Source of the DNA: a virus
Virus record (IMG/VR): IMGVR_UViG_3300046413_001143
Coordinates: 1 to 26,785 of that record
Direction: 5' to 3' (one strand)
Length of the DNA: 26,785 bases
Position numbers and translations under genes: made by a program. Shown here one piece after another: positions 1 to 8,682 of this stretch. Every line of letters begins with the position of its first letter. Within the stretch, counting starts at the first letter, position 1. The notes under the pieces are model-generated. The model was not told the origin of the DNA, searched no databases, and saw only the letters and a list, made by a program, of their open reading frames with translations.

Positions 1-989
1 ATAGCACCTTGCTTATCTAGTTGCTTTAAGATCTCATCAAAATCTCCTAATGCACCTGAACCAGGAGCAGCAGCACCAGCAAAACCAGAGTATACATTAC
101 CTCTTGCTTCGATAGCAGCAAATAAACCTTCAGAACCTTTGATGTTTTGAGCAGCACCACCTGGTCCAAAATTAGCACCAAAAGCTACTGTGTTAGCTTG
201 AAGTTCACCTTCAACCATAGCCATTTCTAAGTAATCTTCAAATCTTAATCTTGTTTCAGACTCAGACTTTAGATACCATAAATAACCAGATGTTCCGTCT
301 TCAGTAGCAACTTCGATCCAACCTATTTGAGCGGTATCAGATCCACTTAATTCATAGTTATCTTTTAAGATAATTGGTGAATTAAAGTATCTTGTGAAAC
401 CTGGCTCAATAGCTCCAGCCATTCCGTTACTTCCTTTTGGAAATTCAGATCCATATACGAATACACTACAAGTACCTCCAGTAATAGCGGCAGGTGCACC
501 AGCAGCATTTGTTTCGTATAAAATACAATCAATTGTATAACCGTTAGTAGTTACACCAGAAGTTCTATCAGTTACTAAAGCTTTAGCAGAAGATAAACCT
601 GTAGCGTTATCAGTAATTAAGATAGTGTTACCATCTCTAATTGCTGAAGTAGCTGGGTTATCTGCACCAGGCGTAATAGTAATTGTAATACTTGAACCAG
701 CGTTAGCTGCTACAGCACAATTATCATATGCAATGTGTAATCTATTTTGTTCAGACCAAATTACTTGATCCGATGTCATTGGCATTTCAGCGCCAACCAT
801 TCGTAGGAAACCAGCTAATGTTCTGTTTCCATATCTTTCTACCTCTTGCTCATATAGCTCAGGTAGATATTGTTGTGCCCATGTATCAAAGTTTGCGTCA
901 GCAAAATCAATATAGTTATCTTGTACGGTAACTTGATTTGGCATTGGCGTAATTGATGCAGGGAACGAACCTCCTGTTGTAAAACTCAT
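1..989 (-). CDS. Major capsid protein (partial, C-terminus outside window)
   Basis: Open leftward frame of 329 codons from the ATG at 989 to the left window edge with no stop, so the C-terminal part is missing. The protein starts MSFTTGGSFPASITPMPNQV and continues with a stretch about residues 30-80 (WAQQYLPELYEQEVERYG, then GAEMPMTSDQVIWSEQNRLH) of the kind I associate with coat proteins of marine phages. A Gly/Ala/Thr-rich insertion and a region rich in LWYLKSESETRLRFEDYLEMA follow. It is the last visible gene of the leftward morphogenesis block, 15 bases after the scaffold-like gene and downstream of portal and terminase, the usual place of the capsid gene. The leader is A-rich with no Shine-Dalgarno sequence. 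Role: shell subunit of the head. The assignment rests mainly on gene order and sequence character. Confidence 0.75.
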   Translation of the reverse strand, partial: MSFTTGGSFPASITPMPNQVTVQDNYIDFADANFDTWAQQYLPELYEQEVERYGNRTLAGFLRMVGAEMPMTSDQVIWSEQNRLHIAYDNCAVAANAGSSITITITPGADNPATSAIRDGNTILITDNATGLSSAKALVTDRTSGVTTNGYTIDCILYETNAAGAPAAITGGTCSVFVYGSEFPKGSNGMAGAIEPGFTRYFNSPIILKDNYELSGSDTAQIGWIEVATEDGTSGYLWYLKSESETRLRFEDYLEMAMVEGELQANTVAFGANFGPGGAAQNIKGSEGLFAAIEARGNVYSGFAGAAAPGSGALGDFDEILKQLDKQGA

Positions 990-1004
990 GTTTTATTTTT
1001 TTTA

Positions 1005-2180
1005 TTATGATTTTTTCTTAATTTTCAACCTAGAACTATCAACTCCAGTAATTGCTCTTACTTTCCAGCCATTAGGCATAGTAGCTTCAGAAGCCACTGG
1101 TTTTACCTCGTTATTAATGTTTTTAGATTTTGCTATAACATCTCTAGTTGCATCGGCTTTGCCTTGCTCGTAAAAGTGCTGCGCTAATCTATCTGCATTT
1201 CTAGCTGCGTAAATAGCTTTATGATAATCTTCCATATTGGTTATGTTTCCTTCTTTGTCAGTAAATTTACTAATAAATTTAGAAACATCCGTTTGTGAGT
1301 TTATCATTTCTTGTGGGTTTGAAACACTATATCTAAAAGCTTTTTCTCCAACATTAAATTCAAAACCTTTGAATTGTTCTTGAAAAAAACTTTTTGTATT
1401 GTTTACAAACTCATTTCTTTTTTCTGTTATTTGTTGTTGTTCTTGGTTGTATCGTTGGAAAAAGTCCATAGCTTTTTTCTGCTCATTAGTAACAGATGGC
1501 CTCAACTTGATTTCATCATAATATTTACTTTTCATTTGCTCTAAAAAGTTCTTGGCTTTCGCAACTTCTTCTTTGTATGCAAGCTTTTGCTTACGTACAA
1601 ATCTTTCTTCGTCCGCTTCTTCATCAAAAGCAAAGTTATCTTCCATAACAAAAGTAACTTCTTCATCTGTAAGATGCGGTCTAGTCTTTTTATAATATTC
1701 TCTAACAAGTAGTTTATCGTCATACTTGTTATAATCTTTATTTAAAGTAACATAATCTTCTACAGTTCCACCTGTATCTTTCATGAATGTTACTAGCTTT
1801 TCTACGTTTTCAGGTAATTCAACACCTGTAACTCTTTCATCTCTTATAGCTTCTTGAGCTTTTTTCTCTAACTCTTTAGCTTCTTCTTTTACTGGCTTTT
1901 CATTTATTACCTCGAGTTCTTTGTTCTCATCTTTGTTTTCGACCTTTTTGGTAATTTCTTCAAGTCTTGGCTCGGATGTTCTCTCCTCCACTTTTTCCAC
2001 ATCTTTGGTTTGTTTATTCTCATCCACGACTCCTGTGCTTTGCTTTGGAACGGCATCTTCTTTTATTTCTAGTTTAGTTACTTTTTTTTCCTGTGTTAAC
2101 TTTTTAGGTCTACCAGGTTTTCTTTTCATTGTGAGAGGTTGTTTTGAATCCACCTCTGCCTCTGTTTTTACTTTTGACAT
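1005..2180 (-). CDS. Scaffold-like head assembly protein with an AT-hook-like motif
   Basis: A 391-aa, highly charged protein. Residues about 1-130 are Lys/Glu-rich low complexity with a KRKPGRPKK stretch (about 19-27) that matches the AT-hook core GRP flanked by basic residues. Residues about 130-350 look helical and coiled-coil-prone (YNQEQQQITEKRNEFVNNTK). The C-terminus is basic (KVRAITGVDSSRLKIKKKS). It lies between portal and capsid genes, where tailed phages usually carry scaffold and/or prohead protease. I see no protease motif, so scaffold is the best inference. The start is the ATG at 2180, after an ATATAATATAATATAA leader; 21 bases separate it from the portal stop. Alternative: another head-associated structural protein. 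Confidence 0.6.
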   Translation of the reverse strand: MSKVKTEAEVDSKQPLTMKRKPGRPKKLTQEKKVTKLEIKEDAVPKQSTGVVDENKQTKDVEKVEERTSEPRLEEITKKVENKDENKELEVINEKPVKEEAKELEKKAQEAIRDERVTGVELPENVEKLVTFMKDTGGTVEDYVTLNKDYNKYDDKLLVREYYKKTRPHLTDEEVTFVMEDNFAFDEEADEERFVRKQKLAYKEEVAKAKNFLEQMKSKYYDEIKLRPSVTNEQKKAMDFFQRYNQEQQQITEKRNEFVNNTKSFFQEQFKGFEFNVGEKAFRYSVSNPQEMINSQTDVSKFISKFTDKEGNITNMEDYHKAIYAARNADRLAQHFYEQGKADATRDVIAKSKNINNEVKPVASEATMPNGWKVRAITGVDSSRLKIKKKS

Positions 2181-2201
2181 AATATAATATAATATAAGTT
2201 A

Positions 2202-4583
2202 TTAAATATTTAAATCTTGATTTTGTTCAAAATTTATGGGTAATAAGTTGTTTTGTTTTTGATCAGCAATAGCACTTTGCTGAGTACCTACTATCTTAGT
2301 TCTTTTATCTTTTCTATTTTCAATTTCCAGTTCGCGAGAAGCTTCTGTATTTACTTTCTGTTGACCTAACTGCATGTTGTAGTTAAATTCTAATTCCATT
2401 AACTCACGTTTTATTTGAGCCTCTGTTCTCATTCTTTCTATCTCAAATTGAGATTTACCTTTTTCAAACTTAAGTTTAGTATCTAGTTGAGCTTCTGATT
2501 TTTGTACTTCTGCAAGAGCGGAAGCTTCACTTGCTTGAGCGTTAGCTTGTCCTTGAGCTTGAATATTAGCTAAGTTAGCAGCTTGCGCAGCTTCTGCAGC
2601 TTTCTTACGTTTTAGCTTAATCATTTGATTAGCTAGCTTTAAGTTTCTAACTTGCCTAATATCTATAGCATCTTCTAAATTTATACTACCGCTAGACAAT
2701 GCTGCTTGAATGTTCTGCTCTAATTGCTCTTTTTCTTTTTCATCTGGAACTAAGTCAAAGTAAATGCCAAAATCATACAGGTGTATAGTTGACAAATCCT
2801 CTAATTGACCAACGTTCCATGTTGAAATGCTATTTTTTAAAGCTTCTTTTGTTAAATCAAATTCAATACTATCAGAAGTTCTAAGCACTATGTTTTCACA
2901 AGTTTTAACAGTTAAATACAAATAAGCATTTAATATATGTTTTGTTGCTGTATTAGAATTAGCAGCTGCAAGTTTTTGTAAACCTACTAAAGAATCTGAG
3001 TTTGGCATACTACCATCTCTAGCTTCATTAAGTCCGGTTACGTCTCTTATCATTTGTAAATAATACTGATATGTAGATATTAAAGAATTTATTTTTTGAC
3101 CACCATCACTTTTAACTAATTCTTGTATTGGTATTCTACCTGGATTAGGATCACCTTCAGTTGTCATTGATCTACCTAATATACTACCAGTTTGAAAATA
3201 CATATTCAAAGCTTCTTTAGCATTATACGTAGTACCGTTTCCTAAGTCTACCTCAGCTAAACCATCAACATCTAAATAAACACCATCAGGTATTACTTTA
3301 GATATTACTTGCTGTATTTTTAAATGAGTTAACTGTATCATATCTGCAAAACCAGTCATACGACTTACAAGGCTTTCTATTCTGCCACCATACATTTTAG
3401 GGCAACAGATATTATAATTCATATTTACTTTAACTAAGTTAGATTTTGGCCTTGTCATATTTTCAGCCATTTTCCACTCTAACATCATATCGTAACCTAA
3501 AACTTTAGCGCCACTATAAAGTACTTCAATTGACCTACTAACTCTATCAAAGTTTTCATTTTCATTTGGATCAAAAGTATCTGGTTTTTCTAAAGCTTTT
3601 TCTAAACCTGTGGTAGTTCTTTTTATTTTAAAAACCTGCTCACTAAAAGTCTTGTATTCAAAATAAAGTATATAAATATAATTACCATCTCTTTTGCCAT
3701 TTCTGTTATATAAGAAGTTTCCATTACCTTGATAGTCTTGTAGCTTTTTAAGTTCTTCACCTGTTAAGTTAGGAAATTGTTTCTTACAGTCTGCTAAAGA
3801 TAATGCTTTTACTTCGCCTACATACCATAGGTCTTCAAAATTTGGATCTTCACTATATGAATAAACTAACTTAGAAGGGTCTACATAATCAACTTTAACA
3901 CCTTCAGCTTTGTTCCAAGTTGTTTTAACAGCTCCAATACCTAGTATTACTAAATCTTCTATTACACGTTTTTTCTTTAAGTTATATCTATTAAACTCTA
4001 AAGTATTGTTAATAGCTTCTTCACAAGCTATTTCACTTGCTTGCTTATAGCTTAACTGCATATGAAGATCAAGCTCTTCTTTATTTTCTGGTAATTCTTC
4101 TGGCTTGTTAGTATTGAATAAATCCATACTCAACACGCTTTGTATTTGTGCTAAAAATTCTTTTGCTTGCATATCTCTCAATATGTCTTCTGCGTATTTA
4201 GATCTAATACGTCTTGATTCTGGATCTTGTGCAAAAGCTTTAATATCATAAAGCTTATCATCCATACCGTTAACTACTATGTCTACAAACTTAGGTATAA
4301 TAGGAACAGGTTTCCAGTCTAAATTTAAATAACTTAAGTCACCGTTAATAGCTAGTTCATCTTTGTATTTTTGAACTGGTTGTTCTGCTCTAGCATATAA
4401 TCTACGTAGCCTAAAATTATTGTAATTGCTATTAAACCTGTTTTCAACTCCAGATCTAGTTCCACTAAACCAATCACCTTCAATAGCCATACCAACTTGG
4501 CGGCCATAGTCCATGCTTTGTTTAGCTTCATCAGGTACTACCTGATCTGGAAAAGAACTATAAGTGTTTGTAATTTTCGTCAT
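2202..4583 (-). CDS. Portal protein
   Basis: A 793-aa protein directly after the terminase gene (3-base gap), the normal order terminase-portal-scaffold-capsid. The N-terminal half has features of large portal proteins: WKPVPIIPKFVDIVVNGM near residue 90, a conserved region with IGAVKTTWNKAEGVKVDYVD, and the stretch ARDGSMPNSDSLVGLQKLAA past the middle, which resembles the wing/stem region of podovirus-type portals. The last roughly 130 residues are Ala/Gln/Glu-rich and likely coiled coil (ANLANIQAQGQANAQASEA). Role: dodecameric ring at the capsid vertex for DNA entry and exit and tail attachment. Function is assigned from gene order, length and these regions; it is fairly secure. Confidence 0.85.
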   Translation of the reverse strand: MTKITNTYSSFPDQVVPDEAKQSMDYGRQVGMAIEGDWFSGTRSGVENRFNSNYNNFRLRRLYARAEQPVQKYKDELAINGDLSYLNLDWKPVPIIPKFVDIVVNGMDDKLYDIKAFAQDPESRRIRSKYAEDILRDMQAKEFLAQIQSVLSMDLFNTNKPEELPENKEELDLHMQLSYKQASEIACEEAINNTLEFNRYNLKKKRVIEDLVILGIGAVKTTWNKAEGVKVDYVDPSKLVYSYSEDPNFEDLWYVGEVKALSLADCKKQFPNLTGEELKKLQDYQGNGNFLYNRNGKRDGNYIYILYFEYKTFSEQVFKIKRTTTGLEKALEKPDTFDPNENENFDRVSRSIEVLYSGAKVLGYDMMLEWKMAENMTRPKSNLVKVNMNYNICCPKMYGGRIESLVSRMTGFADMIQLTHLKIQQVISKVIPDGVYLDVDGLAEVDLGNGTTYNAKEALNMYFQTGSILGRSMTTEGDPNPGRIPIQELVKSDGGQKINSLISTYQYYLQMIRDVTGLNEARDGSMPNSDSLVGLQKLAAANSNTATKHILNAYLYLTVKTCENIVLRTSDSIEFDLTKEALKNSISTWNVGQLEDLSTIHLYDFGIYFDLVPDEKEKEQLEQNIQAALSSGSINLEDAIDIRQVRNLKLANQMIKLKRKKAAEAAQAANLANIQAQGQANAQASEASALAEVQKSEAQLDTKLKFEKGKSQFEIERMRTEAQIKRELMELEFNYNMQLGQQKVNTEASRELEIENRKDKRTKIVGTQQSAIADQKQNNLLPINFEQNQDLNI

Positions 4584-4586
4584 TTA

Positions 4587-6809
4587 TTATATTATTTGTG
4601 AAAAGGATCCTTTATTATTATATCTACGTATTCCTAAGTTAATGTTTTGTTGAACTCTAGTAGGAACTGGTCTATATTTGTTTTTATTACAAGCCATAAT
4701 GGCTAATCCTGAACTAATAGAAGCATCATATTTAGTTCTATTATTAATATTAAACCTACTCCAGTCATCTAAAGTTTTTTGAAAATACATATCACCTACT
4801 TTGTTTTCAAGTTGGCCTACGTAATTTTCAATATAATATTCAATAGCAGCAGCGTGTGCTTGCTTAATGTCTTCGCTTGAGTTAGGTATACCACCTATTT
4901 CTCTTTCAGCTACAGATAATTTGTTGTATATTTTATCAGGACGATTCATACTAAAACCTCTATAACCTCTACGTTTTAAATAATATAATAATCTTGGTTT
5001 ATTGTTTTCAGCAAGTATTGGCATACTGTAAAATGCTAAGGCCATTAATACATCTTCAAAAAATATTTCAGCTGTCTGAGGTCTAGCTATATACTCTAAG
5101 AAAAAATGATTAGGTGGTGCGTCTTCCATAGAAAACTTTGTTAATCCATGAAGTGCTCCTTTAGAGCCGCGACCATCAACAGTACCGCTAATGTCGTAAG
5201 AATCACAGCCGAAAGCTCCAATATGTTCGTTACCTGGATATTTAGTTCCATTTTTTGTTATTATATTATTTTGCAGCTTTAATGGTGGAACCCATGAAAC
5301 TAAAAACCTACCGTTTTTGTTTGGGTAAAATTCTACTTGAGAATCTTTAACTCCATCTAACCATTGAAAACTACCTTGTGCTACAGAAGATATATTATTT
5401 AGTTCTTCGTTAATATCTATTTGTTGATATATTTTAGTTAAATTAAACAAACTATCTTTAGTTTCATCTCTAAATGCGTGAGCTTCAGTTCTTGGAAATT
5501 GTCTGTAGTACTCGTTTAAAGCATCTTGATCAGATTTTAATCCATCAACTTCGTTGTTCCAGTGTTGTATAACTCCTGTTGTAATATATCCACCATCAAT
5601 TGTTTTGACTGGATCTTTTGGGTTTGTAAAGATAGGTAGTCCGAAAGAATCCATGAATCCTTCGTAGTTCCACTCCATAGGTATGAACAAGCTATAGAGC
5701 CCAGAAGTTGTTTGTCCGTTTTTATTTCTTTTTGTAACGTCTGAATTGTAGTATAGTTTTTTAAAGTTGTCTCCACCTTTGTCTAAAGCGTTTGAAGTTG
5801 AGCCCATCATACATTTACCGACGATTCTAGAACCAAGTCTTAATGTAGTTTTTGTAACTCTCCAGTTGTTTAATATATTATCAGGTCTTTCCCATTTACC
5901 ACTTTCGTCATGAGCTAGTATTTTTAGCTTTTCACCATCATAAGAGTTGTCACCTGTGTTTTTCCAGTCAATAGTTGTATCAAGTCCGTCTAGTTCTTTA
6001 AGCTGTTCATTGCTTTCCATCTTTCTTCTAGTAAGCTTGGATGCTGGAACCCTATATGCCAACTCAGTCTTTGGCCGATCCATACCGTCTTGAATTGGTT
6101 TGAAGAAAAATGGATAGTTAACAGATATTGGTACAACCTTATCCGTAAACATTTTTTTAGCATCAGCACCTGACTTAGAGAGTATACCAAATCTACAGTC
6201 TGAGGATATTGTGGCTTGATTAACAAGTTCTGAGCTTGCCATAAAGCTAAATCCAGATCGTCTGTTTTTAAGGTAACAAATTCCGTAACACCTATGGTCT
6301 GCTTTACAGGCTTCCCAAAATATAAAGAATAATCTATTTGACTCTCTGTATTCTGGCGCTCCAATGTCAATTTTTGACCATTGCAAGTACATGTAATGAG
6401 TACCAGTAATGTAAGTATCAATACCATTATTACAAAACCAAAATCCTTTTTCTCGTCTAGTAAATTCATTATCAATATAATCGTACCATTTTTCTTTAAA
6501 ATCTAAAGAGTATTCTTCCCAGTCAAATCTTGTTTTAATTCGTTGTAGCTCTTTTGGGTATTCAAATTTTGCCCATCGTTGCTCCTCTTTTTTTTCGCTT
6601 CGTTTAAACGGTTCACTTGCTGCTGGTAGAGCAATGCGGAGACCTTGTATTTCAATGATTGTTCCAATTTTACCTGTTTTACTTATTACTACAAAATCAT
6701 ACTCCACATTATAACCATACTCCCACTTTTTAAATCTATTGTTTTTAGCTAATATCTTGGGGTTAATAACATCTTTTATTTCTTTACAAAGAGTTTGTTC
6801 GTAAATCAC
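4587..6809 (-). CDS. Terminase large subunit (ATPase-nuclease)
   Basis: A 740-aa protein with the two expected domains. The ATPase part has a deviant Walker A at about residues 180-189 (LKNRRSGFSF, equivalent to the usual GxxGxGKS/T position), a Walker B LKILAHDE at about 295-302 with the catalytic acidic pair, and a coupling motif GKCMMGSTSN at about 331-340. The nuclease part begins around FGCDSYDISGTVDGRG with an RNase H-type Asp near 536. Role: packages concatemeric DNA into the prohead through the portal and cuts it. The start overlaps the stop of the upstream 90-aa gene by 4 bases (ATGA), suggesting translational coupling. It is longer than many TerL proteins (often 450-600 aa) because of an N-terminal extension of about 100 residues. 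High confidence. Confidence 0.93.
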   Translation of the reverse strand: MIYEQTLCKEIKDVINPKILAKNNRFKKWEYGYNVEYDFVVISKTGKIGTIIEIQGLRIALPAASEPFKRSEKKEEQRWAKFEYPKELQRIKTRFDWEEYSLDFKEKWYDYIDNEFTRREKGFWFCNNGIDTYITGTHYMYLQWSKIDIGAPEYRESNRLFFIFWEACKADHRCYGICYLKNRRSGFSFMASSELVNQATISSDCRFGILSKSGADAKKMFTDKVVPISVNYPFFFKPIQDGMDRPKTELAYRVPASKLTRRKMESNEQLKELDGLDTTIDWKNTGDNSYDGEKLKILAHDESGKWERPDNILNNWRVTKTTLRLGSRIVGKCMMGSTSNALDKGGDNFKKLYYNSDVTKRNKNGQTTSGLYSLFIPMEWNYEGFMDSFGLPIFTNPKDPVKTIDGGYITTGVIQHWNNEVDGLKSDQDALNEYYRQFPRTEAHAFRDETKDSLFNLTKIYQQIDINEELNNISSVAQGSFQWLDGVKDSQVEFYPNKNGRFLVSWVPPLKLQNNIITKNGTKYPGNEHIGAFGCDSYDISGTVDGRGSKGALHGLTKFSMEDAPPNHFFLEYIARPQTAEIFFEDVLMALAFYSMPILAENNKPRLLYYLKRRGYRGFSMNRPDKIYNKLSVAEREIGGIPNSSEDIKQAHAAAIEYYIENYVGQLENKVGDMYFQKTLDDWSRFNINNRTKYDASISSGLAIMACNKNKYRPVPTRVQQNINLGIRRYNNKGSFSQII

Positions 6810-7078
6810 TTGCTTCTCCCTTCTGCAAAACCTTTAAATGACTTTACTTCTTTTGTTTTATCTTCGCCATTTAATGCAGCTTCTTCTTCTTCAATACGTT
6901 GTAGTATTTCAAACGCGTCCATAATACAAAGCTTTTTAGTTGCTGCAGCATTCTTTAATCTATCAGCGCTTATGTCTTCACCTGTATCTACTATAGGCTC
7001 TTTAGCAACTTTAATTAACTCATTAACTGCTTTTTGTCCAGCTTGGATTATATTCTTTCTCGTCTCCTTTGTTTTCAT
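6806..7078 (-). CDS. Small conserved protein before terminase (possible small terminase subunit)
   Basis: A 90-aa, helical, charged protein. Its centre, SADRLKNAAATKKLCIMDAF followed by EILQRIEEEE, looks like a conserved helix pair that I associate with small proteins just upstream of terminase genes in marine phages. Its stop overlaps the terminase start by 4 bases. Its own start at 7078 lies 56 bases inside the preceding gene in another frame. No later Met would keep the conserved part, so the long overlap seems real. Position suggests a role in packaging, possibly as small terminase subunit, but I see no defining DNA-binding motif. Function is therefore inferred from context only. Confidence 0.6.
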   Translation of the reverse strand: MKTKETRKNIIQAGQKAVNELIKVAKEPIVDTGEDISADRLKNAAATKKLCIMDAFEILQRIEEEEAALNGEDKTKEVKSFKGFAEGRSK

Positions 7079-7616
7079 GAGTTAAAGCTATATTATTTGA
7101 TTTCATACAATAAAGTCGTTCATCACCTATAATAAACTCAAACTCTGAGTTAGGTGTAAACGTTACAAGTGTTCCAGGTGTTATTCCTACGTCTTCTAAG
7201 GAACTATTGCTATATCTAACTATACCAACGTTAGGTTTCTCTTTTAGTGTGTTAAAACTATCTGTATCATGTACTGGTGAAATAAAGCAATAGTCATTAA
7301 AAGCCTTACCATTATACATGTATATCTGGTTAGGTGCACAAAAATATAAGTCGTCTTTAAAATAAGTTGCGCTATTACGTTCTTTACCTTTTTGATCGTA
7401 CCATCTTCTAAACAAGTTATGATGTACATATAACTTATCTCCAACTTTAATAGGTGAGCTATAAGCAGCTGGTATAGAAACAACAACTGCTTCTTTGCTC
7501 ACGAATAGGTGGTTTTCTATAGTGGTATTAATAATAAGTGTTTTATCACCTACTTTTCTTATATTGTCATATCTTGATTTAAGAGGTTTGACAATAAAGC
7601 TATATAAGCTTTTCAT
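7023..7616 (-). CDS. Tandem GroES-like (Cpn10-fold) protein
   Basis: A 197-aa protein that reads as two successive co-chaperonin-like barrels. Copy 1 (about 5-101) begins YSFIVKPL, has VVVSIPAAYSSPIKVGDKLY (compare GroES VxAVG...VKVGDxV) and ends FKDDLYFCAPNQIYMY. Copy 2 (about 107-180) begins DYCFISPV, has VGIVRYSN and GITPGTLVTFTPNSEFEF, and ends DERLYCMKSNNIAL (compare GroES EYLIMxExDILAI). No typical GroES mobile loop (GGIVL) is obvious in either half. It stands in the head gene block two genes before terminase, far from the canonical GroES gene at 14767-15027. Possible roles are a co-chaperonin variant for the phage GroEL or a structural protein using the same fold. The fold call is from pattern reading, not from a search. 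Confidence 0.6.
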   Translation of the reverse strand: MKSLYSFIVKPLKSRYDNIRKVGDKTLIINTTIENHLFVSKEAVVVSIPAAYSSPIKVGDKLYVHHNLFRRWYDQKGKERNSATYFKDDLYFCAPNQIYMYNGKAFNDYCFISPVHDTDSFNTLKEKPNVGIVRYSNSSLEDVGITPGTLVTFTPNSEFEFIIGDERLYCMKSNNIALTHENKGDEKEYNPSWTKSS

Positions 7617-7840
7617 TAATATTTAAGATCGTATTCAACAGATATAGCCATATTATTATTAAACTTTTTCCAAGGAAGTACTTCGCTAGATTTAGTTATA
7701 AAAATATTATATGAATTGTCTTTATCGTCAAACAAAATATTAGATATTGTATGACCACCATAAACTTCTTGATCTAAAGAATAATGCATAGCATCATTTT
7801 TATAATCAGAACCTATACTAATCTTCCTTATTACTGACAT
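7616..7840 (-). CDS. Small conserved hypothetical protein
   Basis: A 74-aa protein from the ATG at 7840 (MSVIRKISIGSDYKNDAMHY) to 7618-7616. An upstream in-frame ATG at 7879 would add 13 residues but deepen the overlap with the preceding gene to 62 bases, so 7840 (23-base overlap) is preferred. The sequence has a compact beta-rich look with GGHTISNILFDDKDNSYNIF and a conserved-looking ending VLPWKKFNNNMAISVEYDL. It shares one base (7616) with the next gene at its stop. I recognise the general pattern as a small protein seen in head regions of related phages but know no function. It may be a regulator or a minor virion protein. Confidence 0.65.
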   Translation of the reverse strand: MSVIRKISIGSDYKNDAMHYSLDQEVYGGHTISNILFDDKDNSYNIFITKSSEVLPWKKFNNNMAISVEYDLKY

Positions 7841-8090
7841 CTTCTTCGTTTCTTGTCCAATCACCAGTTTGAAGATCAATATTTATATGACCATACTTAT
7901 CTTGTAATTCTTTTTTAGTACCATCTACTGTAACATTAGCATCAGCTAATTCATGAAGTAGTGCATGTTTTTTAGATTCAAGATAACCTAACTCCATTAG
8001 TATAGAATTGACTTTATTTTGTTGTTGTTGAATTTTATCTAGTTCTGCTTTGGTAACTTTACCACGCATTCTATTCTTTATATTTGACAT
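7818..8090 (-). CDS. Small coiled-coil protein, unknown function
   Basis: A 90-aa protein. Residues about 12-60 form a likely coiled coil (AELDKIQQQQNKVNSILMEL, then ESKKHALLHELADANV), followed by a short conserved-looking tail LQDKYGHINIDLQTGDW. This layout (helical hairpin plus YGxINIDLxTG) resembles small proteins encoded near terminase genes in other Bacteroidota or marine phages, but no function is known to me. The start at 8090 follows the A/T-rich leader AATTAAATCAA with no Shine-Dalgarno sequence. The stop lies inside the following gene. Confidence 0.65.
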   Translation of the reverse strand: MSNIKNRMRGKVTKAELDKIQQQQNKVNSILMELGYLESKKHALLHELADANVTVDGTKKELQDKYGHINIDLQTGDWTRNEEDVSNKED

Positions 8091-8119
8091 TTGATTTAAT
8101 TTAATTGTTTGTTTTTGTT

Positions 8120-8680
8120 TTAGTATATTGCTACTAAATTGGAACCTGATACAACACCTTTTGCTAACATAGGTGCTTTGTCTCCTACAACTGTTCCTGG
8201 TTGTACTTTTGGAAATACTACGTTTGTACCTGCTTCTGTTATTATTTCAACACTTTGTTCTGCATTACCATTATATATTACAGCTCCTCTATCATTAGTA
8301 GCTAAACCTGGTAAAGTTAAACCATCTGCTAAAACAGTAAGTTTAGCACCTGTCCCACCACTAGTTGCTGCATCAAGTGTGATTAAATTATTTACATCAT
8401 AGCCACTACCTGCTGTTATAATTTCTACAGCTTGTAATGTTCCAGCTGCTGACACTTCAGTTATGTTAACTTGAATACCTGTTCCACCACTAGGGGTAGT
8501 TGCACCTGACTGGCCAAGCGTATCGCCTACATCTGATTGATCATAACCAGATCCGACTACACTTATACTAACAGCTTCTATTGCTGGTATTCTTATATTT
8601 ATTGCCCCAGCTATAACTGCCGCAGCGTCGTGGCCAAACACTCTTGGTTGAGCCATCATATTTCCTTCTAAACCTCTCAT
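8120..8680 (-). CDS. Gly-rich repeat structural protein (tail or head decoration candidate)
   Basis: A 186-aa protein with two internal repeats. Each has GSGYD (residues 43-47 and 91-95) followed about 20 residues later by a GGTG turn, with alternating beta-prone segments (VNITEV, LTVLAD). GSGY...GGTG repeats are common in surface-exposed beta structures of phage tail and decoration proteins. The N-terminus MMAQPRVFGHDAAAVIAGAI is non-repetitive. Met8 or Met9 are possible alternative starts. The gene stands between the holin-like gene and the coiled-coil gene, all leftward. Virion structural role inferred; exact part unknown. Confidence 0.6.
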   Translation of the reverse strand: MRGLEGNMMAQPRVFGHDAAAVIAGAINIRIPAIEAVSISVVGSGYDQSDVGDTLGQSGATTPSGGTGIQVNITEVSAAGTLQAVEIITAGSGYDVNNLITLDAATSGGTGAKLTVLADGLTLPGLATNDRGAVIYNGNAEQSVEIITEAGTNVVFPKVQPGTVVGDKAPMLAKGVVSGSNLVAIY

Positions 8681-8682
8681 GT

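Noticed and set aside
2181-2201. AT dinucleotide-like repeat between scaffold and portal genes
   Set aside because: Short AATAT repetition in a leader; common in AT-rich genomes and not a meaningful repeat element.
5990-6475. 161-aa open frame on the minus strand inside the terminase gene
   Set aside because: Shadow of the terminase in another frame; composition is implausible and the terminase frame carries all expected motifs.
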